Source: Skeletonema tropicum (taxonomy: Eukaryota > Bacillariophyta > Thalassiosirophyceae > Thalassiosirales > Thalassiosiraceae). From it: a stretch of 64,000 bases of DNA. Location of the stretch: the NCBI GenBank assembly GCA_037178625.1, contig CM074146.1, positions 1,240,001 through 1,304,000 on the forward strand, given 5' to 3'. Positions 1 through 9,704 of the stretch are shown here, one piece after another; position 1 is the stretch's first letter, and each line of letters starts with the position of its first letter. The notes beneath the pieces were generated by a model. The model saw nothing but the letters and a program-made list of their open reading frames with translations. It was not told the origin of the DNA and did not search any database. Made by a program: the position numbers and the translations under genes.

Positions 1-1397
1 TTCCTAGGCAAATTGATGATAGGAATGAGTCTAACTAGGCCTGAATCAGCGCCGTATGTTGCGAAAGAAATTATTGCACTGTCTGTTGAGCACGGCATGA
101 ATCCTGTGTCTGCATTAGGGTTTGTGCACTTTGGCTCGTATGCAGCAAAGCTTGGAGATATCAGAGGAGGATACAACTACGTGAAACTGGCTTGTTCGTT
201 ACTGGACAAATTAGGATCAAGAGAAAATGCTGGTGAGATCATGTTGATACGAACACAAGTCGTATCATACATGGAGCCGCTTCAAGCTACACTTGAATAT
301 CATAATGAGGGATATGCTGCTGCAATAGCATCTGGTGATATCTTCCAAGCAGCTCTCAACTTGTATACAGGTTATGTGTCGATTTTCTACGCTGGTGTGA
401 AGTTACAAACAACTAGAGAAAAAGGTGAAGAAGCAATTCACTTCATACGGGAAAGAAAGATTGCGATATTCTTGCTAGACGTACAACTCGTACAGAATTC
501 TGTATTCAAGTTGATTGGAATGGATGAAGAACCAAAGCAGACTTCGGCCGAGGAAGAGAGCATTGTCGCAACAAAGAACAGCAGCGTCAAGATGACACAC
601 TTCTTTCAGAAGTCATACATCAGCTTCATGTTTCGATTGTACGATGATACCAAAGACTACGCAGAGAAATTCTTAGATTGCGTCACTAGCAGCGCTTATG
701 CCAATTTGACAACCTCGCTATCCTTTAGAGTATTTTATATTGGTCTTATTTCATTCTGGTTGGCTAGAAACTCGAGGGATGGAGACCAATGGCACAAAAG
801 AGGCAACAAATCCAAACTGTCTTTGAGGAAATGGGCAGAAACGTCTCAGTGGACATTTGAGAATAAATGGTACTTGTTGGAGGCAGAGGAAGCATTTTCT
901 AGCAGCAACTTTGATGACGCTAAAATGTACTATGAGAAGGCTGTGTCATCAGCTAAAGCTCACAAGGTAAGATGAAAAGAATGTGTATGCTTTCACATTG
1001 GCTCATTCCATGGTGTCGTATATTCACTCGCTTTTTCTTTGGTATGTATTGCATTTAGTTCGTACACGAAGAAGCCCTGGCCTGTGAGTTGGCAGCGTAT
1101 TTCTATGTGGATATTGGGGAGGTCAGCATTGCAGCTGATTACTGTTTGCTTGCACATGAAAGGTATCAAGAATGGGTGAGTAGTTCACACTCAAATTGAT
1201 TTCTATCGCTACATCTGTCAATCAATTGTTGATTTTGTCTCACATCTTTGTCGACCTCTTCACAGGGTGCAATTGGGAAGTGCACAAATTTGTTCAAGTT
1301 CTTTGGTAGCATTATGAACGATCGTGTGGGTTCAAGTTCGGCAATCGCTGCTGATGTTCAGTCTGATCTAGCTCACCTACTTGTTGCCCCAGAATAG
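1..1397 (+). CDS. STAND-type NTPase family protein, C-terminal helical-repeat part (copy A, 5' end outside window)
   Basis: Only the C-terminal helical (TPR-like) part of a large protein is present; the frame is open at the left edge. Exons are 1-966, 1059-1175 and 1266-1397, joined by GT-AG introns that keep the frame; the stop is TAG. The order of conserved blocks matches the C-terminal third of the three related genes at 19.8-24.1, 34.9-39.2 and 52.9-57.2 kb, for example GLISFWLAR followed by ALACELAAYF. It is clearly more diverged than those copies are from each other. The last two introns fall where the other copies have continuous exon, so intron content differs within the family. The P-loop domain, if present, lies to the left. 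The family resembles proteins with a kinase-like segment, AAA_16 ATPase and TPR-like repeats; the signal it senses is unknown. Confidence 0.75.
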
Positions 1398-1693
1398 ATT
1401 TCAATGAAGAGAAAGAAGGGTATGTAGCGATTCGCATATCGTCACAACCTCAACATACAAGTATTAGCATGGGATAGGGATATGCTGTATTATATCCAAA
1501 CGAGGCTGAGTCCTGCTTGCATCTTTGCCAATGGAATACATGTCAGGATGTACTGTTCGAGAGAGGTACAATTGTCTACATACCAGTAGCCTGCCTAGAT
1601 TGTAGTTGCAATACCTCTGTGTTTCAGGCGTTGCCTTTAGAGGAGGTTTATTTAGGAACATCATTGAGATTATTGCGAAATTATTACATCTAA

Positions 1694-3514
1694 TTAATCA
1701 CATCCAACCTTACTATCAAAAGAGGATAATGCTAATGCAAATGCCTGGAACGGAGATAGCGGCCACTTGACATCTAGAATGAATTCATCCTTACCTGTTC
1801 GTCCAAACTGAAGGCACATCTCTCCCTGATCGTCTACTAGCTGAAAATTCTTGACCGATGCCATTGTCACTCGCCCATTGAAATTGAGAAAGAAGCGCTC
1901 TAGTGCTTCATCCCACGCCGGTGGTTTGCTCTGCAAGTGAACAAGGAGTTTCTTGTCCTTACTCGACAACTCATCTGCATCAATCTTTTTTAAGTAATCC
2001 AACATGGAATCATCATGCTTGTGTCGTGGCTGCCACACTTTTACCGGGTTGAAGTCCTCATCTGAATTATTGATGCCAACACTTATCGTTCGTGGACCTT
2101 TGCTTCCAAGTGATGGCGATGGGGCATATAATATGGCTCCCAACTCTATGCGATTATTCTTTCCATCTTGGCTGTAGTCCTCCGGATTCTTCCCATTATC
2201 GTACAATATGTATTCTGTATCGTAGAAGCTCCCACGTAATTTGCCGAGAATGTTCTTGCTATCCTTATCGTGATCATTCCTTCCCATCGAAATCAAGTAA
2301 TTGGACGTTTTGTTGGCAGCTCGCTTCTTCGCAGTCATAAGAAATGTTTCAGTCCGACTATTGTTATTTTCTCTCAAATAGCAGCGATATTCAGGATAGA
2401 GGCCAAGGCCGAGAGTAGCTTTTGAACCCTTATTGCGTCGTATACAGCACTGAACCATTCCACTGTCTTTTGAGCACGGATTCATTAGGATGGATCGCAT
2501 GACGACAGGATCATCAAGATTTGCGTTGTCAATAGAGGTAAGCTGTTGCTGAAGCGTAGGCAAGCTGCGGCCAATGGAAGGGTCACGCCTAGGGGAGTCA
2601 AAAAGTGTTGAGTGCTGCTCTTGCTCCTGATCCCCGGCTTCTTCGTCGGGTATTTGTCTCTCAACTGTGTTACTGCTTGATGACTTTATTGGTACTGTTG
2701 TAGACGATGTCATCTTGGTCGTAGCAAATGAAGCAGACGAAGATGACGATGATTCTTGTGAACGTCTTGCCGCCCTAGAGACTGGTCGAGAAGAAGAGGT
2801 GGAAGACAATCTTCTCGACCCAGATATGTCGCTTGGTGCTACAGTAATGTGATCGGAGGTTTCCCTTGTTGCATCTGATTGCTGGTTCGTCAGTAATAGA
2901 TTCTTTGGCTGATGATGATATGCGTCCAAGTATCTTTGATATCCTTTGTCTGATCCTCCGATAGACGATCTTCCTGACGAATACGTGGTTGACAATACAT
3001 TAGCAATCTCATGACGTGTACCATCTTTGGAAGCGTCAGAAGACGTGTGTGGCCACAGTTCCGTCTGTCTTAATTCTTCGTTTTCTTTCCGCAATTGATC
3101 AATTTCTGCCTTCTCCTTTTCTTCCAATTTGGCTCTCGTTTGCTCGAGTTCCTGTTTCTTCCTCTCCAACTCGCGTTCAAGGAGATTAATGGCCTCCTTA
3201 TTTTCCTTCTCGGTATCGTGGTTGGAGTTTTTGTCACAGCTCTCAGTGGATTTGGGCTCATTAGAAGAATTTTGTTTCTCGACCTCATATTTGTGCTTGA
3301 TGCATGACAGCTTGGAAGAGGAATGAGCCGCAATACTGTCACCAGCGTTGTGAGTTGCCACTTGATGGTGGGCGGGGAACGACAGGCTATTTCCACAATT
3401 ATTACTTTGCTGCCTAATTATTTGTCTTCTTTGCAGGACTAATTGACTTTGCCTGTCTGACATTGACATCATTCGAGATGATGAAGCTTCGTCAAGGGAG
3501 AATAAAGTTGCCAT
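1694..3514 (-). CDS. Tubby-like protein with N-terminal coiled coil
   Basis: A 606-residue single-exon reading frame. Residues 1-105 are polar; about 108-150 form a charged coiled coil (ERELERKKQELEQ register); 200-330 are Ser-rich disorder. Residues about 345-606 are a Tubby C-terminal domain: the KTSNYLISMG strand after a basic KKR, the ILGKLRGSF and YILYDNGKNP strands, then ASVKNFQLV, LQFGRTGKDEF and the end FQAFALALSSFDSKVGCD. The C-terminal end matches the usual family end, so the domain looks complete. In other eukaryotes this domain binds phosphoinositides at membranes, and animal Tubby/TULP proteins work in ciliary trafficking or transcription; the role here is not known. It is convergent with STAND copy A, 296 bp away. 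The start is the first ATG of the frame; no TATA-like signal was identified. Confidence 0.88.
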   Translation of the reverse strand: MATLFSLDEASSSRMMSMSDRQSQLVLQRRQIIRQQSNNCGNSLSFPAHHQVATHNAGDSIAAHSSSKLSCIKHKYEVEKQNSSNEPKSTESCDKNSNHDTEKENKEAINLLERELERKKQELEQTRAKLEEKEKAEIDQLRKENEELRQTELWPHTSSDASKDGTRHEIANVLSTTYSSGRSSIGGSDKGYQRYLDAYHHQPKNLLLTNQQSDATRETSDHITVAPSDISGSRRLSSTSSSRPVSRAARRSQESSSSSSASFATTKMTSSTTVPIKSSSSNTVERQIPDEEAGDQEQEQHSTLFDSPRRDPSIGRSLPTLQQQLTSIDNANLDDPVVMRSILMNPCSKDSGMVQCCIRRNKGSKATLGLGLYPEYRCYLRENNNSRTETFLMTAKKRAANKTSNYLISMGRNDHDKDSKNILGKLRGSFYDTEYILYDNGKNPEDYSQDGKNNRIELGAILYAPSPSLGSKGPRTISVGINNSDEDFNPVKVWQPRHKHDDSMLDYLKKIDADELSSKDKKLLVHLQSKPPAWDEALERFFLNFNGRVTMASVKNFQLVDDQGEMCLQFGRTGKDEFILDVKWPLSPFQAFALALSSFDSKVGCD

Positions 3515-3787
3515 GATTCCCTCTTTGCATGGTTAAGGGCACTCAAATGGATACGATTAGTTGGAATTCTGTCCGTGGTTGGAAAACAGGTTGGAAAGGT
3601 GAAAATATGTTCGATGATTTATGCATTCAAATCTCAGCCGCAGGATGTCAAATTTTCGCCACACATTTTCGAGGCCCTCAATTAATTACTGCGATTCACT
3701 TAGCACCGTCCTCCTCTTGGACATTGTCCCGTCCTGTCAGCTGGCCCGAGTTCAATACTCGATGCTGTAGCATCAGTCATTTTTCAT

Positions 3788-5290
3788 TCATTTTTGTGGG
3801 TGCACATCTTGACTTTCATCACAATCATTTTTTGTCATTCCTGCTATATTCACGACGGGAAGAGAAGGAGAAGCTCCATCTCGCATGGATGCCAAGAGAT
3901 GAGCATCCGAATAGGATGAAACAGGAGGAGGAGGCTCAATTATTTTGTTCACGATGACAGAGGATGTCTTGTCTTGGTCCACATCTGTCTGAGACTTCTT
4001 TCTACTAGCCGTCAGATCTTCCTTATCCACTGATCTACCACGTTTTGCACTTGGTTTCTTGATATAATCTCCACCTCCGACTTGAGCAGCAGCAGGAGGA
4101 GCAGCTGTAGCTGCACTCTCGTTCCTACAACGCTCCAAAACAACTCCTCCTCCTCCAACACCACCATTCTCATTCTCTTCCACCTTCTTTCTCTGCCTCA
4201 AAAATTGTTCCACCATCCTACCCTCCCCATCTTTCATCACCCTTATCCCCAAACCCTTCTGAGGACTATCCACCAATCCAATCTCTCTTGCACTACTCTC
4301 CCAATACTCCTGTGGATTACCCCTCCCCCTTGGCCTTGTCGACTTTAATGACTTGTACGTTCCCATGATCTGTACTGGTATTCTTGCACACTTTTCAAAA
4401 TGTCGTCGTTGCATATCGGCCACAGTTTGATAGATCCGACTTATTGATTGGGGGAAACATACTGCTCGTTCGACACGTGGTGGATGTTGTTGCAGTTCTT
4501 GTAGTAACTTTTGTTTGGCATTTGTGTTGTTGTCGACACAGTAGGCACATCGTATACCAATTTGACCCTCGTGAATTTTTTGTGATCCCTTCGCAGGACG
4601 AGAGGCAACGTCGTTTGCTGTGGCGAGGAATAATTCGATAAATGTGGAACGGATGTAGCATTGACGATCGGAAAGGGATTGTGAGTCTGTTGTGGGGAGT
4701 GCGAAGAGATAGGTTGGTCGATCGGTATTGAATCCGACGAGACGTTGATGATGATTGGAAGGAGGAGGAGGTTGATATTGTTGATGATGATTATATGCTG
4801 GGTATTGTTGCTGATAATAGTGAGGATGTTGTTGGTTTTGATGATGGTAAGGATAGGGAGGTGAATGATCAGCAATAGGAGGAGGCTGCTGCTGCTGATG
4901 AACATGATTTGGATCATTCATTGCCTGCTCTTGAGTATGAATAGGATGTAGCTGAGATTGTTGCTGATGAAGAGAGTAGTGATGGTATGGATGATGATGA
5001 CTGTCTTGTGGGTACTGATTACTATCCAGAGGAAGAGGAGGAGGAGGTGATGGTAGCGTAAGAGGAGGCAGATTTGGAGGCAGAGGAGGAGGATGATACT
5101 GTCGCAGATCCTGTTGATGATTATGTTCTGATTCTTCAGGCACTGCTGCTGCTGTAGATGATGATGTGAACGCATGATGAGCTTCTTGCTTATTACGTGA
5201 TTTGGATTCATCAGTAATCTCATTGTATGGCATTATTTGATGTTGTTGCGTATGCTCAATCTGAGATGGTACAATTGCTGCTCCCTCCAT
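3788..5290 (-). CDS. Low-complexity protein with CxxC...HxxC putative zinc-binding core
   Basis: A 500-residue frame. Residues 55-185 are Pro/His/Gln-rich. A compact core (about 190-345) holds CAYC (Cys248, Cys251) and, about 46 residues later, HFEKC (His298 to the following Cys), with FPQSISRIYQTVADMQRRH between. This spacing suggests a zinc-binding fold; I associate similar GIRC..C / FP.S...IY / RH...C proteins with diatoms, from memory. The C-terminal 150 residues are disordered and basic. No enzyme motif is visible. The ATG at 5290 may not be the true start, because the same frame stays open upstream to about 5385 without another ATG, and the overlapping frame at 5233-5901 probably encodes the N terminus. 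A transcriptional or chromatin role is a guess. Confidence 0.6.
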   Translation of the reverse strand: MEGAAIVPSQIEHTQQHQIMPYNEITDESKSRNKQEAHHAFTSSSTAAAVPEESEHNHQQDLRQYHPPPLPPNLPPLTLPSPPPPLPLDSNQYPQDSHHHPYHHYSLHQQQSQLHPIHTQEQAMNDPNHVHQQQQPPPIADHSPPYPYHHQNQQHPHYYQQQYPAYNHHQQYQPPPPSNHHQRLVGFNTDRPTYLFALPTTDSQSLSDRQCYIRSTFIELFLATANDVASRPAKGSQKIHEGQIGIRCAYCVDNNTNAKQKLLQELQQHPPRVERAVCFPQSISRIYQTVADMQRRHFEKCARIPVQIMGTYKSLKSTRPRGRGNPQEYWESSAREIGLVDSPQKGLGIRVMKDGEGRMVEQFLRQRKKVEENENGGVGGGGVVLERCRNESAATAAPPAAAQVGGGDYIKKPSAKRGRSVDKEDLTASRKKSQTDVDQDKTSSVIVNKIIEPPPPVSSYSDAHLLASMRDGASPSLPVVNIAGMTKNDCDESQDVHPQK

Positions 5291-5901
5291 AACTGGATGA
5301 TGATGAGGCGACGATCTCTCATTTTGATGTTGCTTGCTGTTGCTGCTTGCTGCTGCTGTTGTTGTATTACATCTCGCTGCTCACCATGGAGATCCATAGT
5401 AATGGAAGGTTGAGAAATAATGATTCCATCACTATTATTTTCATAGTAGTCCACTGGTATGTTTGAGAATGGAGCAGCAGCAGCAGAAGCTTCAACAACA
5501 CTGTCAATGTAATCCGCCACAACAGTTGTTGCTTCTTCTGCTGCAGCAGCTGTTGTTGAACCAAATAATTGCGCCACCACTGCAGGCGATGATTCCTGCT
5601 GCTGAGATGATGATGACACCACCAGCCTCTCTGTTGTTACTACCTCTTGATGATGTAAATCATCAGTATCATCTCCATCGAGAGGAGGTGGTGGTGCATA
5701 ATAATTGTGACGAGTCACTTTCTTGGTAGAGGTTGCCTTTCTTGGAGGCGCTGCTGATGATGTTGCACCGTCGGAAGCATTATTATTATTTGTTTGCTGC
5801 TGCTGTGGGATGATATCTTGATCTTGACGACCTTTGCCTGTCAACAAGGACGGCATGGGCTGCTGATCATTCTCATCCAATGGAGCAAGATTGTCATTCA
5901 T
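5233..5901 (-). CDS. Probable N-terminal part of the gene at 3788-5290 (Gln/Ala-rich)
   Basis: A 222-residue frame starting at ATG 5901, rich in Gln, Ala, Ser and acidic residues, with homopolymeric Gln near 5345-5370 on the minus strand. Its last ~45 codons overlap the downstream frame; the downstream frame reads more naturally there, so the switch probably lies in the CAG/CAA tract at about 5300-5385. Either a short intron, a repeat-length difference or a sequence error could join them into one protein of roughly 700 residues. I recognise no domain in this part. Two separate genes remain possible, but the overlap makes that less likely. Confidence 0.45.
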   Translation of the reverse strand: MNDNLAPLDENDQQPMPSLLTGKGRQDQDIIPQQQQTNNNNASDGATSSAAPPRKATSTKKVTRHNYYAPPPPLDGDDTDDLHHQEVVTTERLVVSSSSQQQESSPAVVAQLFGSTTAAAAEEATTVVADYIDSVVEASAAAAPFSNIPVDYYENNSDGIIISQPSITMDLHGEQRDVIQQQQQQAATASNIKMRDRRLIIIQLWREQQLYHLRLSIRNNIK

Positions 5902-6582
5902 TGTTTCTAGTAGAGTTGCTTTTATTTTCTAAACTATGTAACTAAGGAGTGTGGAATGTAACAAGTCTGTATGAGATGAAGTGGGTCCACAGAAGAGGAA
6001 TGAGTTAGATTTCTATCCATGAGAATTATGTATTGATGAGCACATCATTGAGGCGAATATATTCAGCACATCGTGTTACATCTATATATATTGCAAAACG
6101 ATCAAGACAAAATCATCACACAAGATATAATATTGCTGAGATCTGGAGAGAGTATTGTACAAAGAGACACTCTCGGCCGCCATCGTCACCACAACTTCTT
6201 TTGCTCGACCACAAGATGTAGATTCATGATAAATTCATCACATCATATCATACCCACAAAAATAATTAGATTACATCATTCACGCTGCAGCTCTCACCAC
6301 ACTCGCCACCGACAACAATGCCAGTGATTCAAATAATAGTCTAAGGAAGCTAATAATACTATTCTGAATACTGGGCAAGCTACCCCGAGCATTACTCACC
6401 ATCCTTTGTTTTACGGCACCAGATGGAGATGTTCATGTACTTCAGCATCATGGTGACAGTACTTTTTCTTCTTTGTGCCGCAAAATTTGGCGGCAGTCCG
6501 CCAATTTTGGCGCCTACACCCTTCTCTATTGGACGTGGGCGGGTCATAATAGAACATGGGCAGAACCGAACGGACGAAGTTA
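5902..6582. other. Intergenic, no gene seen
   Basis: Upstream region of the 3.8-5.9 kb gene. Small frames on both strands have no recognisable composition or motif. The AT-rich part at 5920-6130 could hold the promoter of the minus-strand gene, but no specific site can be defended. Confidence 0.5.
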
Positions 6583-6938
6583 CTCCCTCTGTCCCACAAA
6601 AAACTAGCTTTTTGATTTAAAATAGTTAAAATTTGGTCAATTTTCGTCTAAAAAATTGCTACTCCTATATATCGCACATCGTTGGAAAGCTTATTTCACG
6701 CCGGTTACGATTATATGGAGGTTGGAGTTTGTTAAGCGAGTATTTTTAATGATATTGTGACAAAAGGCGTTAAAATAACCTTAAACATAACACTAATGTG
6801 AAACTGAATAAATGAAACTGAAGAGGCCTCTCGGACACTTGTCTAGGACCTTACGTAGGAATAAGTACGTCAAAGAGCTAGTGTTTTGTGGGACTACGAT
6901 TAACTTCAAATAGCCAATTTTTTTTGGGACAGAGGGAG
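6583..6938. mobile_element. TA-flanked MITE with CTCCCTCTGTCCCA ends (Stowaway-like), copy 1
   Basis: A 356-bp non-coding element. The left end reads CTCCCTCTGTCCCA and the right end is its inverted complement, TGGGACAGAGGGAG. A TA dinucleotide flanks each end (6581-6582 and 6939-6940), as expected for a Tc1/mariner-type target-site duplication. The termini closely resemble those of plant Stowaway MITEs. The interior matches the two copies at 24.4-25.1 kb, including the CACGCCGGTTACGATTATAT and GAGGCCTCTCGGACACTTG segments. No transposase frame is present, so it is non-autonomous. Confidence 0.88.
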
Positions 6939-6949
6939 TAGGATTTTTG

Positions 6950-7057
6950 AAAACGGTACTCGGTACCGTTTTGTGTAGAGCTCGGTATGTTTCTAAACGG
7001 TACTCCTACCTAGGAACCGTTTTCAAAAAAGGGAGTCTTGAAAACGGTACCGTTTTC
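6950..7057. repeat. Diverged member of the AAAACGGYAC hairpin repeat family
   Basis: Arms AAAACGGTAC (6950-6959) and GTACCGTTTT (6963-6972) form a tight hairpin. A further perfect 18-nt palindrome GAAAACGGTACCGTTTTC lies at 7040-7057. The stretch between, with GTAGAGCTC then GGTATGTTTCT, matches 26534-26555, where the arms read AAAACGGCAC. It directly follows the MITE. Confidence 0.6.
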
Positions 7058-7207
7058 AGTCAATGGGTCCTGCAACGCTCCAGTTACGACACGTATAACG
7101 ACACACAATTTGTTAGCTCACATTGTAATTTGACACACACACTCAGTTTCGCTTGAATGAGAATACGGTGAAATCACGAGAAATCTAGTGGAGCTAAATT
7201 AGTCAAC

Positions 7208-7306
7208 CAGTGGCAGCCAGTTGCAGCCAGTACCTAAGTGGCAAGTGGCCACCACTGGGTGGAAAAAAGTGGTAGCCAGTGGTAGAGGCAAGTGGCAAGC
7301 GGCAAT
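7208..7306. repeat. Degenerate GGCAAGT/GTGGCAGCCA repeat block
   Basis: A short block of imperfect units related to AGTGGCAAGTGGC and AGTGGCAGCCAGT. It is a degenerate version of the cleaner minisatellite at 7767-7822, on the other side of the small frame at 7339-7764. Confidence 0.6.
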
Positions 7307-7338
7307 CATTAATAATAAATAACTAATGCAAGCCAAGG

Positions 7339-7764
7339 ATGCCTCGCTATGCTAGAGCTAGAGAGAGTGAGAAACGCAGCAGAGGCAGAGCCAGAGCCGC
7401 TGGTGTTTGTCCAAAAACTCCGAACGCTGTTCAAATCGACGGCCAAATCGACCTCGCACATATCAGCAACATTCTTGAGGATGCTATCGACGTGTTAAAG
7501 AACGACAACACCAAGTTAGCGGGTCTAGTAACTCTGTTGAAGACAGTGCTTGAAAAGGTTGCACAGAAGACTTCTCTACCTCCTCCACATACAACTAAAT
7601 CTCAACAAATCATCATCAGATTCATCATCGCTAGCTTCTCTCCCCCTCCTGAATTGCAATGTGCTCATGTGCCTTGGCTTGATGATGATCTGACAATGGC
7701 GACAAGTCTTTTTGTGAAGGTGCCTGGGTATTCTCGGCATATTTGTTCATTGAGGAGTGGCTAA
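7339..7764 (+). CDS. Hypothetical small basic protein, uncertain
   Basis: A 141-codon frame starting with a strongly basic Arg/Ala stretch (residues 1-22), followed by a possible amphipathic helical segment (about 35-70, LAHISNILEDAIDVL). The C-terminal half looks arbitrary and runs into the GGCAAGT minisatellite. I recognise no family. It lies between a MITE and a decayed Crypton, so it may be a remnant of mobile DNA or a chance frame. Confidence 0.25.
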   Translation: MPRYARARESEKRSRGRARAAGVCPKTPNAVQIDGQIDLAHISNILEDAIDVLKNDNTKLAGLVTLLKTVLEKVAQKTSLPPPHTTKSQQIIIRFIIASFSPPPELQCAHVPWLDDDLTMATSLFVKVPGYSRHICSLRSG

Positions 7765-7766
7765 GT

Positions 7767-7822
7767 AGTGGCAAGTGGCAAGTGGCAAGTGGCAAGTGGC
7801 AAGTGGTAGCAAGTGGTAAGTA
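7767..7822. repeat. GGCAAGT minisatellite
   Basis: About eight tandem 7-bp units, AGTGGCA repeated, degenerating at the right end to AGTGGTAGCAAGTGGTAAG. It stops about 20 bp before the left Crypton-flanking hairpin. Confidence 0.85.
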
Positions 7823-7841
7823 GGGCTGGTGGATCAAATTT

Positions 7842-9704
7842 CAGTGTAATTTTTACACTGGGCACAAAAGGCCCTGTTTACGGGGTTCAAGTTGCCTCCC
7901 CTGTGCCCCGACGACAGCACACCTCAATACCGCACTACATGCATCATGCAATGCAACATGCAACTATGTACTTAAACGAAAAGGTGAAAGTAATAATATA
8001 CATTTAATGTAGACCTACAACACAAGATTATTCTCCTCTGCCTGCTGTTGTTTTCGTTTTGCAATCTGTAACTTGTTCCTTGGGTTACGAATGCGTTTGC
8101 AGTTGTCATCCTACCGCACGCGGTGGTCCAAGACAGCTCTCCCGTGCGATTTGATTTGCAGAAGTTTGAAGAAACTCTTTTGTCTCAACGTCGAGGCACG
8201 CAGCTCTCCTCCCCACGTTCAAATCACCTGCATCCTGACGAAAGAGATATGTCTCCTTCACACCTCAAAGCTTCCAACCTGCTCGAAGGCACAAGGCGAC
8301 AATAGGTGGGCCAATAGTACTTGCATTGGCTACCATGCTTCCGACGCCTTTTCGGGCAGAATGAGTTCCAAGCTCTTGCCAGTCGATCCCCATGGCAAAC
8401 AAATCATCCTTGAGATCACTGAAGAGATCAAGCATGCGACTACTGTACCGCTTATACTGCTTTGTGCCGGTAAACAATGGCTTCCCCTGTTGAAGAACCT
8501 CCGGGAACGTAAAGATGTACCGTGCAAACGCTAGCACAAGACAGAGATGAAGTTTTTCTGGATTGGCAAAGCAATGCCATGGACCGTGCATGTCACCGTG
8601 CTGCTTGCCCTTCTCCTTCCCGAATGTAATCTTCAAGGTATTCATTCTCAAATTCGATGTGTATCATTTGCGCATTCATGCAGTTTTCACTCCTCTTCAT
8701 CAGATTCCAGTCTAAAAAAAAACACAAGGTGACTAAAAATATAACGTTTTGTCCACTTCGAAATAAATGCTCCGCAATCAGCTCGAATGCTTCAGGCTTC
8801 AACACAGCTTGGCCCTTCGTAAGCTTGAGACCAAGGTGTTGCTTGGCGGCGGTGACGTGGCGAGTAATTCCTTTGATGTAGGCCCCAAGCTCTTGCGCAA
8901 AAGGCATCTCCACTCTCGCTACTTTGTAGACCCAGGCAACCGCACTGCGTATGCCATTATATTGGTCAATTGATTGGAAGACTTTAAGTCGAACTCTACC
9001 ATCTTCGGCTACCATGTCGAAGGTGATTTCATCTGCGATTTTCATTTCTTTCATGTATTTTTCAGCACATGAACGTTCAACCTCAACAATATTATACTTG
9101 GAGGCCATGTACTCCACAACTGTATCATAATCAAGAGAGTTGTCTCCATCTATCTTAATGAAACTGTTGTGGTGCTGCCCATCATGCAATGGTGCGATAG
9201 CGTTGGCAGCATGGACTATAAATTTCTCAGCGCCGTCCTCTTCTTATTCTTCTCTGCCTTATCTTTATTATCGGCATCGGTCTTATTTTCCAGGTGCTGA
9301 TTTTCCAGGTGCTGATCGGTCAATTTTTCTTTGTGGTTATCGAAGAGATCAACACCAAACCGAATGAGATGGCCGAGGTAAATTTTCATGCTACCGATGG
9401 CAACAAAACTAAACTCTTTTCGACAAGATTTTTGGATGCTCTTGCAGCGGCTGCAGGAGCGCTACGGGACTCTTTCGGGCGCGATTGTTTTGCCGACGCT
9501 CTCTTCTTTCTAGGGCGGCTGCCCTCGGAGACTTCTGTTTCGCCATTGTTGTCAGTGTGATGTGATGATATGAGTTAGTGGGAAGGGGCGGGTGGTGTCA
9601 TGGATTTTAGGATCTTTTTTGCGAAGCGGCGGGCCTGCGTGCTCTTTTGGCTTCTCATGGGCAGTCCAGTGGCCGTCCGGTCTTCCAGTGTAAAAGTTAC
9701 ACTG
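7842..9704 (-). mobile_element. Decayed Crypton (tyrosine-recombinase DNA transposon) between two matching hairpins
   Basis: A recognisable Crypton-like recombinase gene on the minus strand lies between two nearly identical 19-nt hairpin sites, 7842-7860 and 9686-9704. Each has arms CAGTGTAA and TTACACTG around a 3-nt spacer. Cryptons have no terminal inverted repeats and move by tyrosine recombination, so paired inverted arms with a short spacer would suit recombinase sites; this is inference. No other gene is seen inside. The limits given are those of the hairpins, not proven element ends. Confidence 0.55.
8106..9546 (-). pseudogene. Crypton tyrosine recombinase, inactivated
   Basis: The reading continues across several frames from ATG 9546 (basic Ala/Arg-rich start) to a stop near 8106. 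Breaks include frame changes near 9400-9420, about 9240 and about 8640, and a TGA after AGWKL near 8262, with recognisable sequence resuming as GVKETYLF. The main intact block (8593-9189) contains the helical core-binding part and LMKRSEN, a candidate first catalytic Arg. The next block (8265-8651) contains THSARKG, the HxxR catalytic motif. The family places a catalytic Tyr further on; I cannot assign it with certainty. HCFANP and AGWKL...GVK..YL are typical of Crypton-type proteins as I know them. With at least four lesions it cannot be functional as sequenced. Confidence 0.7.

Noticed and set aside
3095..3326. Hydrophobic frames on the plus strand looking like membrane proteins
   Set aside because: They are antisense shadows of the Tubby coiled coil; Lys/Glu-rich codons read as Leu/Phe/Ser on the other strand.
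4082..5223. Several Gln-, Ile- or His-rich frames across 4.0-5.2 kb
   Set aside because: They are alternative frames of the CAG/CAT repeat-rich gene; only the 3788-5290 frame has a conserved-looking core.
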